A stretch of DNA of 64,000 bases from CBDAMZ01 sp965197375 (GTDB taxonomy: Bacteria > Acidobacteriota > Vicinamibacteria > Vicinamibacterales > UBA8438), in assembly GCA_965197375.1 (NCBI GenBank), contig CBDAMZ010000008.1, forward strand, positions 62,001 through 126,000, in the 5' to 3' direction. How positions within the stretch are numbered: position 1 is the first letter of the stretch; every line of letters starts with the position of its first letter. Shown piece after piece: positions 8,737 to 17,674 of the stretch. The notes under the pieces are model-generated. The model searched no databases and was not told where the DNA came from. It worked only from the letters and a program-made list of their open reading frames with translations. Made by a program: the position numbers and the translations under genes.

Positions 8737-9318
8737 ATGAGACATGCTATCCGGCGTTTTCCTCGACTGTGGCGCGCCAGCCGTCTGATCCGGCGATGGT
8801 ATCACGCGCGCTACGACGCCTACCCCGACTGGGAAGAGCTGCTCGAGCAGGGTAAGGATCTTTGGGAAGTAACACAGACGCAGACCCAGCGCGGCCCGCG
8901 TGTACTTCTGTCGACCGCGATAGGGTCTTACGCGCATGCTGTCACGCTTGAGAGCGCGTTGGCGGCGGCGCTGCGGTTGCGTGGTGCCGAGCCGCACGTC
9001 CTGCTCTGCGACGCTGCGCTAGCTGCGTGCGCTGAGTGCGACGCGTCGCTCTAGAGGGTGGATCGATTCGTCGAGCACGGGCCAAGGCGTGATCTCTGCC
9101 GCGACTGCTTTTGGCCGGCTCGGCGCGTGTACGAAAAACTGAACATGCAGGTGCATCGACTTAGCACCCTAGTAACCGAAGACCAACGGCAGATCGCAGG
9201 CGAGGTGGCACAGGCAGTGCCGTTCGCCGAGATTCCCGACTACTGCCACGACGGCCTGGCGGTCGGCGAGCACGCTTACGCGGGGGGCTCTTCGCTTCTT
9301 CGCGACCGGGTCGCTTGA
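8737..9318 (+). pseudogene. Capsule-type polysaccharide protein, N-terminal part with in-frame TAG
   Basis: The reading frame from ATG 8737 is interrupted by TAG at 9052-9054 and resumes in the same frame (RFVEHGPRRDLCRDCFWPARRVYEKL) up to a run of six G at 9282-9287. There the homologous frame moves by one base. The text on both sides of the TAG is coherent protein (GGPRVLL-like, LRGAEPHVLLCDAALAAC, then HGPRRDLCRDCF, GLAVGEHAYAG). Together with the downstream unit it would make about 570 residues of a capsule-biosynthesis-like protein with a GT-B-like C-terminal region. The family is recognised only loosely. Confidence 0.65.
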
Positions 9319-10456
9319 CGCTGAACCTCAAGCGGAGGCGGTGCTCCGCCGCTATCTCCACTCGGCGCTAGTCACGATGTTCGCAACGAGGCGTCTCGTG
9401 CGTGAGCAAGGGTTCAGCTGCGCTATGTTCACCCACGGCATCTACATTCCGTGGGGAGTGATGGGTGAGGTTTGTCGCCAGGAAGGGGTACGGATCGCCA
9501 ACTGGAACGTTGCCTATCGCAAGCGCCGCTTCATCTTCAGCCACGATGATACCTATCATCACACGCTGATGTCCGAGCCGCAGGCCGAGTGGGAACCGGT
9601 CGAACTTGGACCGGAGCGTGAGCGGACGCTGATGGACTATCTAGCGAGCCGGCGCGAGGGAATGTTCGACTGGATCGTGTTTCACCGGTTCGCTGCGCGT
9701 AAGGAGCCGCACGAACTCGCCGCCTCGCTCGGGCTCGACATGCGCAAGCCAGTCGTCGGTTTGCTGACCAACGTCAGCTGGGACGCGCAGCTACACTATC
9801 CAGCCACCGCGTTTCCCAACATGCTTGAGTGGATAGTTCGCACGTGCGAATACTTTGCTACTCGCCCAGACCTCCAGTTGTTGATCCGGGTGCATCCGGC
9901 CGAGCTGAACGGTTTGCCGCCATCACGGCAGCCCGTACTGGCTGAGCTCACCAGGCGCCTGCCAGAGCTACCGCCGAACGTCACGGTTGTGCCACCCGAG
10001 AGCCGGACGAGCACCTATGGTCTGATGTCGCTCTGCGACGCTGCAATCATCTACGGGACGAAGATGGGAGTCGAGCTTACCAGCGTCGGACTGCCGGTCA
10101 TCGTGGCCGGAGAGGCATGGGTGCGAAACAAGGGGCTGACCTACGACGCGAGTACGCCGGAGGAATATTTCGCGATTCTCGACCGGCTACCGTTCAAGGA
10201 GCGTCTCTGCGCGGATCGGCTGCATCGCGCAAGAAAATACGCCTACCATTTTTTCTTCCGTCGCATGATCCCGCTGAGTTTTGTACAGCCCCACGCTGGC
10301 TACCCGATCTACGTGCTCGAGCTTGACAAGATCGAGCGGCTTTTGCCTGGCGCCACTCCTGGGCTCGACGTGATCTGCGACAGAATTCTGACCGGTACGC
10401 CCTTCACGTTCGACGAGGGCGCGTCGACATCGACTGCCACCGGCGCCACTGTCTAG
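9287..10456 (+). pseudogene. Capsule-type polysaccharide protein, C-terminal part
   Basis: Continuation of the 8737 unit after the G-run frameshift: in this frame the sequence starts ALRFFATGSLDAEPQAEAV and runs to TAG 10454-10456. It has HGIYIPWGVMGEVCRQEGVR, NWNVAYRKRRFIFSHDDTYH, LLTNVSWDAQLHYPA, the VHPAEL motif common in capsule and CDP-glycerol-type transferases, YGTKMGVELTSVGLPVIVAGEAW and KYAYHFFFRR. The first start codon in this frame is 9341, which lacks the N-terminal part. If translated from there it would be a 371-residue fragment. Removing one G from the six-G run restores the frame (gives AGALRFF). Confidence 0.65.
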
Positions 10457-10476
10457 GTACCGCTGACCATGTCCCT

Positions 10477-12264
10477 ATGACATTTCCAGTCCTGCTCGCA
10501 CTGTTCGCCTCGGCGGCCGGGCTGTCGTGGGCGCTTAGCCGGCTCGTTCGGCAACACGCCATCTGTCGTGGAGCTGTGGTGCCGCCGCGCTCGGACCGCT
10601 GGCATCGGAGCGCGACACCGACCTTTGGCGGCATCGCGATTGTGACAACGGCGCTCGTGCTTGCTTCCATGTTTCTAATGGGGGCGCCGTCAATCGACGA
10701 GGTTGCAACCCCGCTCGCCGTCGTTCTGGCCGCGTTCGCGATGTTTGCTGTCGGTCTGGTTGACGATGGCCTGCGGCTGACGCCGCTCGCCAAGCTGGTC
10801 GCGTCACTTGCAATAGGCGCGTTCTTCGTCTTCAGCCTCAGCACTCCTGGGGCCCTGCCGCCGTGGGCGGCGGTGCTGGCGATCATCTGGTTCGGCGGCG
10901 TCGTTCACGCCCTAAATCTGCTCGACAACATGGACGGGCTGGCCGCCGGTATTGGCTTACTCGCGGCGCTGTTCTTCGTCTGGACGTTTGGTTCCGTGCT
11001 CGGGCCGATCCTTAGCACGGTGCTCGTGGCTGTGGCCGGCAGCCTGCTCGGGTTTCTCGTCTGGAACCGTCACCCGGCACGTTTGTTCATGGGTGACTGC
11101 GGCAGTTTGTTCATTGGTGCCGTACTGGCCGGCACTTCACTGGTGCCCGTCATCCGTCCAGATACCTCGCCTCTCTTCGACGGATTCGTCATTGTCCTTA
11201 TCCTCGTCGTTCCGCTCTTCGACACCGGGTTCGTGTTGCTGTTGCGACGATTAGCCGGCCGGCAGGCCACGCGCGGAGGGACTGACCATGTGTCGCATCG
11301 GCTGGTCTCACTCGGCTTTTCGGAACGGAGCGCCGTGCGCATCCTGTACGGATTCGGCCTGCTGGGCGGCGCGCTGGCGGTGCTGCTGACCGGCCAGGGT
11401 GACGACGCGCTGCTGCCGCTGGCCTGGCTGTTCGTTGTCGCCATGACGCTGGTCGGAATCTACCTGGCGCGAGTGCCAGCCTACGAGTCCGATGACTTCC
11501 TCGCTCTCCAGAAGACCTCCTTCGCGCCGTTTCTCAAAGATCTGGCTTTTCGGTGGCATGCGGGTCAGGTTCTGCTCGACGTGTTGCTTATCTCTGCGGT
11601 GTTCTATGCGTCGTATCTAATCCGGTTCGAAGGCGAGGCACTCGAGGCATTCTTGCCATCGTTCACGGCGTCGCTGCCGATCGTGCTCGGGTGCAAGTTG
11701 GTGGCGCTCTATCTCTCTGGGCTCTACGTCTGCTCGTGGCACACCTTCGGGCTCCGCGATCTTTACGCGGTGGTGCGGGGAGTGGGCGGTGGCTCGATCC
11801 TGTCTGTCCTGGCGGCAGCCTATTTCTTCCGGTTCGAGTTGTTCTCGCGCAGTGTGTTCCTGTTCGACGCGCTACTGCTCTTTGTGGCGGTGGTGGCAAC
11901 CAGGGCCTCGTTCAGGCTTATGGGCGAGGCGGCGGCTAGCCGCAGCAAGCGCAGCCGGCGCGTGCTGATCTACGGCGCCGGCTCCGGGGGGCAGCTACTG
12001 GCGAGGGAGATGCGCGCGAACAGCGAGTGGCATCTCAACCCAGTTGGGTTTCTCGATGATGACCCCGCGAAGCAATTCCGCTGGATCCTCGGCATTCCGG
12101 TTCGCGGTGGCCTCGACGACCTTGAGGAAAATCTTGGCCGCGCTCGTGTCGACGAGTTGATCTTAAGCAGTACGTCGATCAACGGGACCGTCGAGGGTCA
12201 GATCCGGGAGACCTGCAACGAGCGAGGCATTCCGGTCCGGCGTTTGCGTCTCGAGATTACCTGA
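10477..12264 (+). CDS. WecA/MraY-type phosphosugar transferase fused to CapD-like N-terminal module
   Basis: 595 residues. Residues 1-330 are a polytopic polyprenyl-phosphate sugar-1-phosphate transferase: GLVDDGLRLTPLAKL (Asp96-Asp97), NLLDNMDGLAAG (148-158), FMGDCGS (Asp207) and HVSHRLVSLGFS. This part attaches the first sugar phosphate to undecaprenyl phosphate. Residues 360-480 form a second membrane region and 495-570 a nucleotide-binding module (VLIYGAGSGGQLLARE) as at the N-terminus of CapD/PglF-type dehydratases. The catalytic epimerase/dehydratase domain that normally follows is absent; the protein ends at residue 595. The first module looks fully functional; the role of the second is unknown. 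Confidence 0.8.
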   Translation: MTFPVLLALFASAAGLSWALSRLVRQHAICRGAVVPPRSDRWHRSATPTFGGIAIVTTALVLASMFLMGAPSIDEVATPLAVVLAAFAMFAVGLVDDGLRLTPLAKLVASLAIGAFFVFSLSTPGALPPWAAVLAIIWFGGVVHALNLLDNMDGLAAGIGLLAALFFVWTFGSVLGPILSTVLVAVAGSLLGFLVWNRHPARLFMGDCGSLFIGAVLAGTSLVPVIRPDTSPLFDGFVIVLILVVPLFDTGFVLLLRRLAGRQATRGGTDHVSHRLVSLGFSERSAVRILYGFGLLGGALAVLLTGQGDDALLPLAWLFVVAMTLVGIYLARVPAYESDDFLALQKTSFAPFLKDLAFRWHAGQVLLDVLLISAVFYASYLIRFEGEALEAFLPSFTASLPIVLGCKLVALYLSGLYVCSWHTFGLRDLYAVVRGVGGGSILSVLAAAYFFRFELFSRSVFLFDALLLFVAVVATRASFRLMGEAAASRSKRSRRVLIYGAGSGGQLLAREMRANSEWHLNPVGFLDDDPAKQFRWILGIPVRGGLDDLEENLGRARVDELILSSTSINGTVEGQIRETCNERGIPVRRLRLEIT

Positions 12265-12304
12265 TCGCCGATTCTGGTACCTATTCATTTTCCTGCCTTC
12301 ACCT

Positions 12305-13447
12305 GTGCACCCTGATCCATTCCGAGTCGGCTTCGATGTACGCGCTCTCTCCTCGCCAGCCGGTGGCGTGCGTCGATACACCAACGAGCTGTTCCGTGCG
12401 GTCGCGATAAACGCCGACGTCGAGGTCGTCGCGATCGGTGCCGACGACACGACCACTGTACCCGCGGGCGTCACCGTTGCACAGGCGCACGCGCTGGCAC
12501 CGACCAACCTCGGCTGGACCACGCTGTCGCTTCCGGTAGCAGCCCGCCGCGCGGGCGTGGATTTGTATCACGGTCCAGCATACACGGCACCTTTTTGGGG
12601 ACTCAGGCCGATCGTGCTAACGATTCACGACTGCAGCTACGCCAGACACCCGGAGTGGTATCCGTACCATCGGGATGTCCTGCGCCGGGCCTTCTACCGT
12701 CGGAGCGCCCTTGCCGCCCAAGCGGTCATTGCTGATTCCGAGTTTTCCCGTGGGGAGATCGCAGTTGCCTACCCGCTTGATGCCGAGCGCCTGACAGTGA
12801 TCCCGCTGGGCGTGGGTCCACCCTTCGTCGACGGGCACGCCGAAATCGAAACCGGAGATCAGTCTCCGGGTCGTGGCGGCCTTTATGCTCTCCACGTGGG
12901 CGACCTGCACCCGCGCCGTGACCTCATGACGGCGCTCAAAGCGGTCCTGGCAGTCAGGGGTCGACGCCCTGAGCTTAGCTCGCTTCGACTTCTGCTCGTC
13001 GGGGTCGATCGGGGCAGCGGTGCCAGTCTCCGTGACGCAGTCGTTGGGATTGGCCAGAGCGCCGCCCTGGAGGTTGTCTCCGGCCTGGACGACGTCGCAT
13101 TATCGCGGCTCTACGCTGGAGCGTCCGTGTTCGTTTATCCCTCGGTCTACGAAGGGTTCGGCCTGCCGATACTCGAGGCGATGGCCTGCGGTGCGCCGGT
13201 GGTCGCCGCACGCGCTGCCACCAGTCCCGAGGTTGTGGGTGACGCCGGGCTGTTGATCGAGCCGGGCGATGTTGCCGAGATGGCCGATGCCATTGAGGCT
13301 GTGCTGTCTCAAGCGGACCTGGCGGCCCGCCTTCGCGAGACCGGCCGCCGGCGGGCGGGACAGTTTACGTGGGAGCGGACCGCCCGCGAGACCATCAGGG
13401 TGTATCGCCGGTGCCTGACGGAGACAATCTGTGGAGGTGGCGAGTGA
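12305..13447 (+). CDS. Glycosyltransferase family 4 (GT-B)
   Basis: 380 residues, starting at GTG 12305. The N-terminal part has FDVRALSSPAGGVRRYTNEL, usual for retaining GT-B enzymes that act on NDP-sugars. The C-terminal donor-binding half has YALHVGDLHPRRDL and the GT4 signature YPSVYEGFGLPILEAMACG followed by PVVAARAATSPEVVGDAG. It would add a mannose-like or other hexose residue to the lipid-linked glycan in the cytoplasm. The stop overlaps the next glycosyltransferase by ATGA, so the two are one operon. Donor and acceptor cannot be told from sequence. Confidence 0.85.
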   Translation: MHPDPFRVGFDVRALSSPAGGVRRYTNELFRAVAINADVEVVAIGADDTTTVPAGVTVAQAHALAPTNLGWTTLSLPVAARRAGVDLYHGPAYTAPFWGLRPIVLTIHDCSYARHPEWYPYHRDVLRRAFYRRSALAAQAVIADSEFSRGEIAVAYPLDAERLTVIPLGVGPPFVDGHAEIETGDQSPGRGGLYALHVGDLHPRRDLMTALKAVLAVRGRRPELSSLRLLLVGVDRGSGASLRDAVVGIGQSAALEVVSGLDDVALSRLYAGASVFVYPSVYEGFGLPILEAMACGAPVVAARAATSPEVVGDAGLLIEPGDVAEMADAIEAVLSQADLAARLRETGRRRAGQFTWERTARETIRVYRRCLTETICGGGE

Positions 13448-14499
13448 TGGCGCCGGACGTCTCCGTGATCGTTGTTAACTTCAACGGCCAGCGTTACCTT
13501 GAGACGTGTCTCAACGCGCTCGAACAACAGGATCTCGAGTGCGAGATTGTGCTCGTGGATAACGCATCCGAAGATGATTCGGTCGCATTTGTCCGCGAGC
13601 GCTTCCCGGCGGTTCGGCTCGTTGAGCTCGACCGTAATCTAGGCTTCGCCGGCGGTAATAACGCCGGTGCCCGAGCCGCCTCCGGTCGCTACCTGGCATT
13701 TCTGAACAACGACACGCGCGTCGCCCCGTCGTGGCTGGGTGCCCTGCGACGCGTGATCGATGGCACGCCAGACGTGGGGTTCGTGACGTCCAGGGTCGTC
13801 TACATGCACAATCCGTCGGTGATTGATAGTGCCGGCGATTGCCTGACCCGGTCAGGCGGTGCTTTCAAACGCGGCCATGGTGCCCCGTCGGAACGACTGG
13901 CTCGGCCGCTTGAGGTCTTCGGTGCGTGCGGCGCGGCGTGTCTCTTTCGCCGCGAGGTCTTTGAAGCGGCAGGTGGCTTCGACGAAGACTTCTTTTTGTC
14001 GCACGAAGACGTTGACCTATCGTATCGTGCCAGGCTACTAGGGTACCGATGCCAGTACGTGCCGGATGCGGTCGTAGCGCACGCCGGAAGCGCGACACTG
14101 GGGCGCGTGAGCGCACAGGCCGTTTTCTATGGCCAGCGGAACAGCGAATGGCTTTACCTGCAGAATACTCCGTGGCCACTGCTGCTTCGGACCTTACCAG
14201 GACACCTTGTTTACGATGCTACCGCGGCGGTTTACTTCGGTTCTATCGGTCTCGGGTGGCCATTCCTGTGCGGCAAGTGGGCGGCTCTCAAGGGTGCCGG
14301 CCTGGCGTGGCGCAAACGGCGCGCCATACAGAGAACGCGCCGCGCGTCCAGTCGAGCGATCTGGGAACCGCTCGAGCCGAGGTGGATCGGTCGCAAGTTG
14401 GGTGAGAAGCGGTTCGATCTGGCTGTTCGTGGTGAGCACGTGGCGTTCGATCAGGACGCCGAGCCGCGCTCCGCTGGTGGTATAAGTCGAGAAGAATGA
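13447..14499 (+). CDS. Glycosyltransferase family 2, rhamnosyltransferase-like
   Basis: 350 residues from ATG 13447, which overlaps the previous stop; the open frame extends further upstream but that region lies inside the preceding gene. It is GT-A fold: VSVIVVNFNGQRYLE, LVDNASEDDS, LDRNLGFAGGNNAG, the metal-binding region FLNNDTRV and GGFDEDFFLSHEDVDLSYRARLLGY. This set is typical of WsaF/RfbN-like rhamnosyltransferases, a resemblance only. A C-terminal hydrophobic segment followed by basic residues suggests membrane association. It is followed after 4 nt by a second GT2. Confidence 0.85.
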   Translation: MAPDVSVIVVNFNGQRYLETCLNALEQQDLECEIVLVDNASEDDSVAFVRERFPAVRLVELDRNLGFAGGNNAGARAASGRYLAFLNNDTRVAPSWLGALRRVIDGTPDVGFVTSRVVYMHNPSVIDSAGDCLTRSGGAFKRGHGAPSERLARPLEVFGACGAACLFRREVFEAAGGFDEDFFLSHEDVDLSYRARLLGYRCQYVPDAVVAHAGSATLGRVSAQAVFYGQRNSEWLYLQNTPWPLLLRTLPGHLVYDATAAVYFGSIGLGWPFLCGKWAALKGAGLAWRKRRAIQRTRRASSRAIWEPLEPRWIGRKLGEKRFDLAVRGEHVAFDQDAEPRSAGGISREE

Positions 14500-14503
14500 A
14501 TGC

Positions 14504-15418
14504 ATGGCACCAGAGCTTTCGGTCATCCTCGTCAATTACAATACTGACGACGATCTCCGCCGTTGTGTGGCATCACTTGATGCAGGCATCGGGAGCTTCG
14601 AGTGGGACGGTGTCATCATCGACAACGCGTCGGTCGACGGTAGCGGCGAGGTAGCTGGTTCTGGCGCGCGCGTTCGGCTGTGCCGTAACCGAGAGAACGT
14701 CGGCTTTGCGCGTGGGGTCAACCAGGGATTAGCGATGACCAGCGGGCGGTACGTCCTCGTAATCAACCCAGACTGCGAGCTGTTACCGGGGGCGATCCCG
14801 ACGCTGCGAGTTGAGCTCGACCGACACCCTGATTGCACGATCGTCGGACCGAAGGTGGTTGACCCGGATGGAGCGATTCAGGGCAGCGCGCGCGGTGATC
14901 CTACGATGCTAACTGGCCTGTTTGGGCGGACGAGCGTGCTGACACGACTGTTCCCGCGGTCGCGACTCGCGGAGCACAACGTGCGCCGTCGTGCCGCCGA
15001 GGCCACTCTGACTAGCGTCGAGGTTGACTGGGTGGCCGGGTCGTGCCTATTGGCGAGGCGCGATGCGCTTGATGTCGTCGGTGGGTTCGATGAACGGTTC
15101 TTCCTTTACTGGGAGGACGCCGATCTGTGCCGGCGACTTCGGGCGCGGGGCGGAGGCATCCGCTACGTACCGGGTGCGCAGGTGGTGCATCGGGTCGGGC
15201 GATCGAGTCGAACGGCGCGCGCGCTGGCCATCCGGGCCTTTCACGCTAGCGCGTATCTTTACTACATAACGCACGTGGCACGCTCACCGTTAAACCCGGC
15301 ACGTTGGCTCGCAAACGTCGCGCTCCGCGTGCGGTGTGCCTGGTGCCTGTTCCGTGCCGGGGCGGGCCCTCTCGGTGACCTAAAGCTGAGCCATCCTGCA
15401 CGCACATCCAGGCAGTAG
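14504..15418 (+). CDS. Glycosyltransferase family 2
   Basis: 304 residues. GT-A signatures: LSVILVNYNTDDDLRRCV, IDNASVDGSGE, RENVGFARGVNQGL, VINPDCELLPG, VAGSCLLARRDALDVVGGFDE and FFLYWEDADLCRRLRARG. It is a paralog of the gene just upstream with the same order of motifs but a shorter C-terminus. It is probably part of the same glycan assembly operon; the sugar transferred is unknown. Confidence 0.85.
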   Translation: MAPELSVILVNYNTDDDLRRCVASLDAGIGSFEWDGVIIDNASVDGSGEVAGSGARVRLCRNRENVGFARGVNQGLAMTSGRYVLVINPDCELLPGAIPTLRVELDRHPDCTIVGPKVVDPDGAIQGSARGDPTMLTGLFGRTSVLTRLFPRSRLAEHNVRRRAAEATLTSVEVDWVAGSCLLARRDALDVVGGFDERFFLYWEDADLCRRLRARGGGIRYVPGAQVVHRVGRSSRTARALAIRAFHASAYLYYITHVARSPLNPARWLANVALRVRCAWCLFRAGAGPLGDLKLSHPARTSRQ

Positions 15419-15459
15419 ACTAGAATCATGGGAACTCGGCCTTTCTGGGTTGATCTCAA

Positions 15460-16455
15460 GTGACCAAGCGTGCAGTCATCACGGGAATTTCTGGACAAGA
15501 TGGATCGTATCTGGCCGAATTGCTGCTCGAGCAGGGCTACGAGGTTGTCGGGGTCGTCCGACGACTGAGCTCGCCAAACTTCTGGCGAATCCAGCACCTG
15601 CTCAACCGGATCGAACTTCGGCCCGCCGACCTCCTCGATCAGCTGTCGATCACTAGGGTGATCCAGGATGTTCGGCCGCACGAGTTTTACAACCTCGCTG
15701 CCATGTCCTTCGTGCCGGCGTCATGGGACCAGCCATTACTAACCGGTGAATTTAATGCGCAGGGTGTGACACGGGTGCTTGAGGCGATCCGTCAGGTCGA
15801 TACCTCGATTCGGTTGTATCAGGCCTCCTCGAGCGAGATGTTTGGCAAGGTGCGGGCGACGCCCCAGAACGAAGAGACGACGTTCTATCCACGCAGCCCG
15901 TACGGTGTCACCAAGGTGTTCGCTCACTACATCACGGTGAACTACCGCGAAAGCTATGACCTCTTCGCCGTCTCTGGCATTTTGTTCAATCACGAGTCGC
16001 CCCGTCGCGGCCTGGAATTCGTCACCCGGAAAGTGACCGATCGCGTGGCGCGCATCAAGCTTGGCCTCGCCGACACGCTTTCGCTCGGCAACCTCGATGC
16101 CTGCCGGGACTGGGGCTATGCGGGCGACTACGTGCGCGCCATGTGGCTGATGCTTCAGCAGGATCGGCCGGAGGATTACGTCGTCGCCACCGGTATCGCG
16201 CACTCCGTGCGGGATGTCGTCGAGACCGCCTTTGCATATGCGGGACTCGACTGGCAAACATATGTACGGATAGATCCGAAGCTGCTCCGGCCTGCGGAGG
16301 TCGATCACTTAGTTGGGGACTCGGCAAAAGCCCGTGCGCATCTGGCATGGGCGCCGACAGTCGATTTCAAGGGGCTCATCGAGATGATGGTCGATGCCGA
16401 TCTCGATCGGCTCCGGCAGGAAAAAACCGCTACCTACCCGATCGCCGCTCGCTAG
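15460..16455 (+). CDS. gmd: GDP-mannose 4,6-dehydratase
   Basis: 331 residues from GTG 15460. Extended SDR fold: AVITGISGQDGSYLAELLL, GVVRRLSSPNFWRI, the active-site serines in YQASSSEMFG, the catalytic YGVTK, then NHESPRRGLEFVTRKVTD, LGNLDACRDWGYAGDYV and RPAEVDHLVGD, all diagnostic of Gmd. It converts GDP-mannose to GDP-4-keto-6-deoxy-mannose, precursor of GDP-fucose, GDP-rhamnose and related sugars. No following reductase (fcl/rmd) is adjacent; the rmlD-like gene 12 kb away is the only candidate seen. A TAGAAT at 15421 could be a -10 element. Confidence 0.93.
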   Translation: MTKRAVITGISGQDGSYLAELLLEQGYEVVGVVRRLSSPNFWRIQHLLNRIELRPADLLDQLSITRVIQDVRPHEFYNLAAMSFVPASWDQPLLTGEFNAQGVTRVLEAIRQVDTSIRLYQASSSEMFGKVRATPQNEETTFYPRSPYGVTKVFAHYITVNYRESYDLFAVSGILFNHESPRRGLEFVTRKVTDRVARIKLGLADTLSLGNLDACRDWGYAGDYVRAMWLMLQQDRPEDYVVATGIAHSVRDVVETAFAYAGLDWQTYVRIDPKLLRPAEVDHLVGDSAKARAHLAWAPTVDFKGLIEMMVDADLDRLRQEKTATYPIAAR

Positions 16456-16587
16456 TGGGATGGCCCTCAGGAGATATGTCCCCTGGAGTGCGGTGCCGCC
16501 GGTCCACGTAAGAGTTTCCCCTATGGCTGTGGCCATCACGAGGTAACTCTTGTGGCTGTCGCTCGCGACGGCCGGCGTGCTCAATGT

Positions 16588-16615
16588 TTGGCTAGCTGCG
16601 CGCCAGTTGTAATAA
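16588..16615 (+). promoter_or_regulatory. Possible sigma70-type promoter before GT4
   Basis: TTGGCT (16588-16593), 16-nt spacer, TAATAA (16610-16615). It lies in the 173-nt gap between gmd and the next glycosyltransferase, just upstream of its GTG at 16629. The same gap also holds an imperfect hairpin between the arms AAGAGTT and AACTCTT (about 16509-16550). Sequence match only. Confidence 0.3.
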
Positions 16616-16628
16616 CATCAAGTGCGTT

Positions 16629-17666
16629 GTGCGACGCGTAATCGTATGCGAGGCCCAGGTGCCGTTCGTTCGAGGTGGTGCCGAATCACTCGTGCGCGAG
16701 CTAGTCAGGCAACTTCGGTTTCGGGGTCACGAGGCGGAGCTGGTCAGCATTCCGTTCAAGGCATATCCAAAAGAACAGGTCCTGGCCCATGCGGCGGCGT
16801 GGCGGCTGCTCGATCTCAGCGAAAGCAACGGCCGTCCGATCGATCTCGTCATCGCGTCCAAGTTTCCGACCTACTGCGTTCGGCATCCGAACAAAGTCGC
16901 GTGGCTAGTCCACCAGCATCGTGAGGCTTACGACCTCCTCGGAACCCCTTACTCCAATCTCTCGGAGACCGAAGCGGACACCGATGTGCGTGCCAGGCTG
17001 CTATCGCTTGACCGTGACATGTTGGGTGAATGCAGACAATTATTCACTATCTCCCGCACCGCATCGGCCCGACTCGAGCGGTTCAATGGCATCCGTGCCG
17101 AGGCGCTGTATCCACCACCCCGTCTCGCAACCGATCTTCGACCGGGATCGCAAGGTGACTACGTGCTATCGGTCGGACGACTGGAAGGTAACAAGCGGGT
17201 CGATCTTGTCATCGGGACGATGCGTGAGGTGGTTCAGCCGATCCGTTTAGTAGTCGTCGGAGAGGGCTCGCAGCGCGTGAACCTGGAACGAGCAACGGAG
17301 GCGTTGGATCTCGGAGATCGTGTCGACTTTGTCGGCTGGGTCGACGATGACATGTTGATCGACCTCTACGCTAACGCTCTAGCCGTCATCTATCCTCCGT
17401 ACGATGAAGACTATGGCTATGTCACCCTCGAAGCCTTCCTGGCGCAGAAGCCAGTAGTGACGACGACGGACGCCGGAGGTCCACTCGAGTTTGTCGAGCA
17501 CGAGATTAACGGTCTCGTGTGCGAACCATCATCGGATGCGTTGGCCGCGGCCATCAACAAGCTCGCCGGTGACCGCCGTTGCGCGGCGGAACTCGGTGCG
17601 GCAGGCTTGGAACGGGCGCGGGGCATCCACTGGGACCCGATCATCGAACACTTGACGGTCACCTGA
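16629..17666 (+). CDS. Glycosyltransferase family 4 (GT-B)
   Basis: 345 residues from GTG 16629. The N-terminal part has CEAQVPFVRGGAESLVREL, typical of GT4 enzymes with a glycine-rich acceptor loop. The donor half has YVLSVGRLEGNKRVDLVI, VVVGEGSQRVNLE, the VDFVGWV strand and YPPYDEDYGYVTLEAFLAQKPVVTTTDAGG, containing the EX7E-like pair. It is probably a mannosyltransferase-type enzyme of surface glycan assembly. It ends 8 nt before the next glycosyltransferase ATG. Confidence 0.83.
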   Translation: MRRVIVCEAQVPFVRGGAESLVRELVRQLRFRGHEAELVSIPFKAYPKEQVLAHAAAWRLLDLSESNGRPIDLVIASKFPTYCVRHPNKVAWLVHQHREAYDLLGTPYSNLSETEADTDVRARLLSLDRDMLGECRQLFTISRTASARLERFNGIRAEALYPPPRLATDLRPGSQGDYVLSVGRLEGNKRVDLVIGTMREVVQPIRLVVVGEGSQRVNLERATEALDLGDRVDFVGWVDDDMLIDLYANALAVIYPPYDEDYGYVTLEAFLAQKPVVTTTDAGGPLEFVEHEINGLVCEPSSDALAAAINKLAGDRRCAAELGAAGLERARGIHWDPIIEHLTVT

Positions 17667-17674
17667 GGAACCGG

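Noticed and set aside
9052..9054. TAG as a recoded amino acid (e.g. pyrrolysine)
   Set aside because: No pyl genes are seen, and the same gene has a frameshift 230 nt later, so a plain nonsense mutation is simpler.
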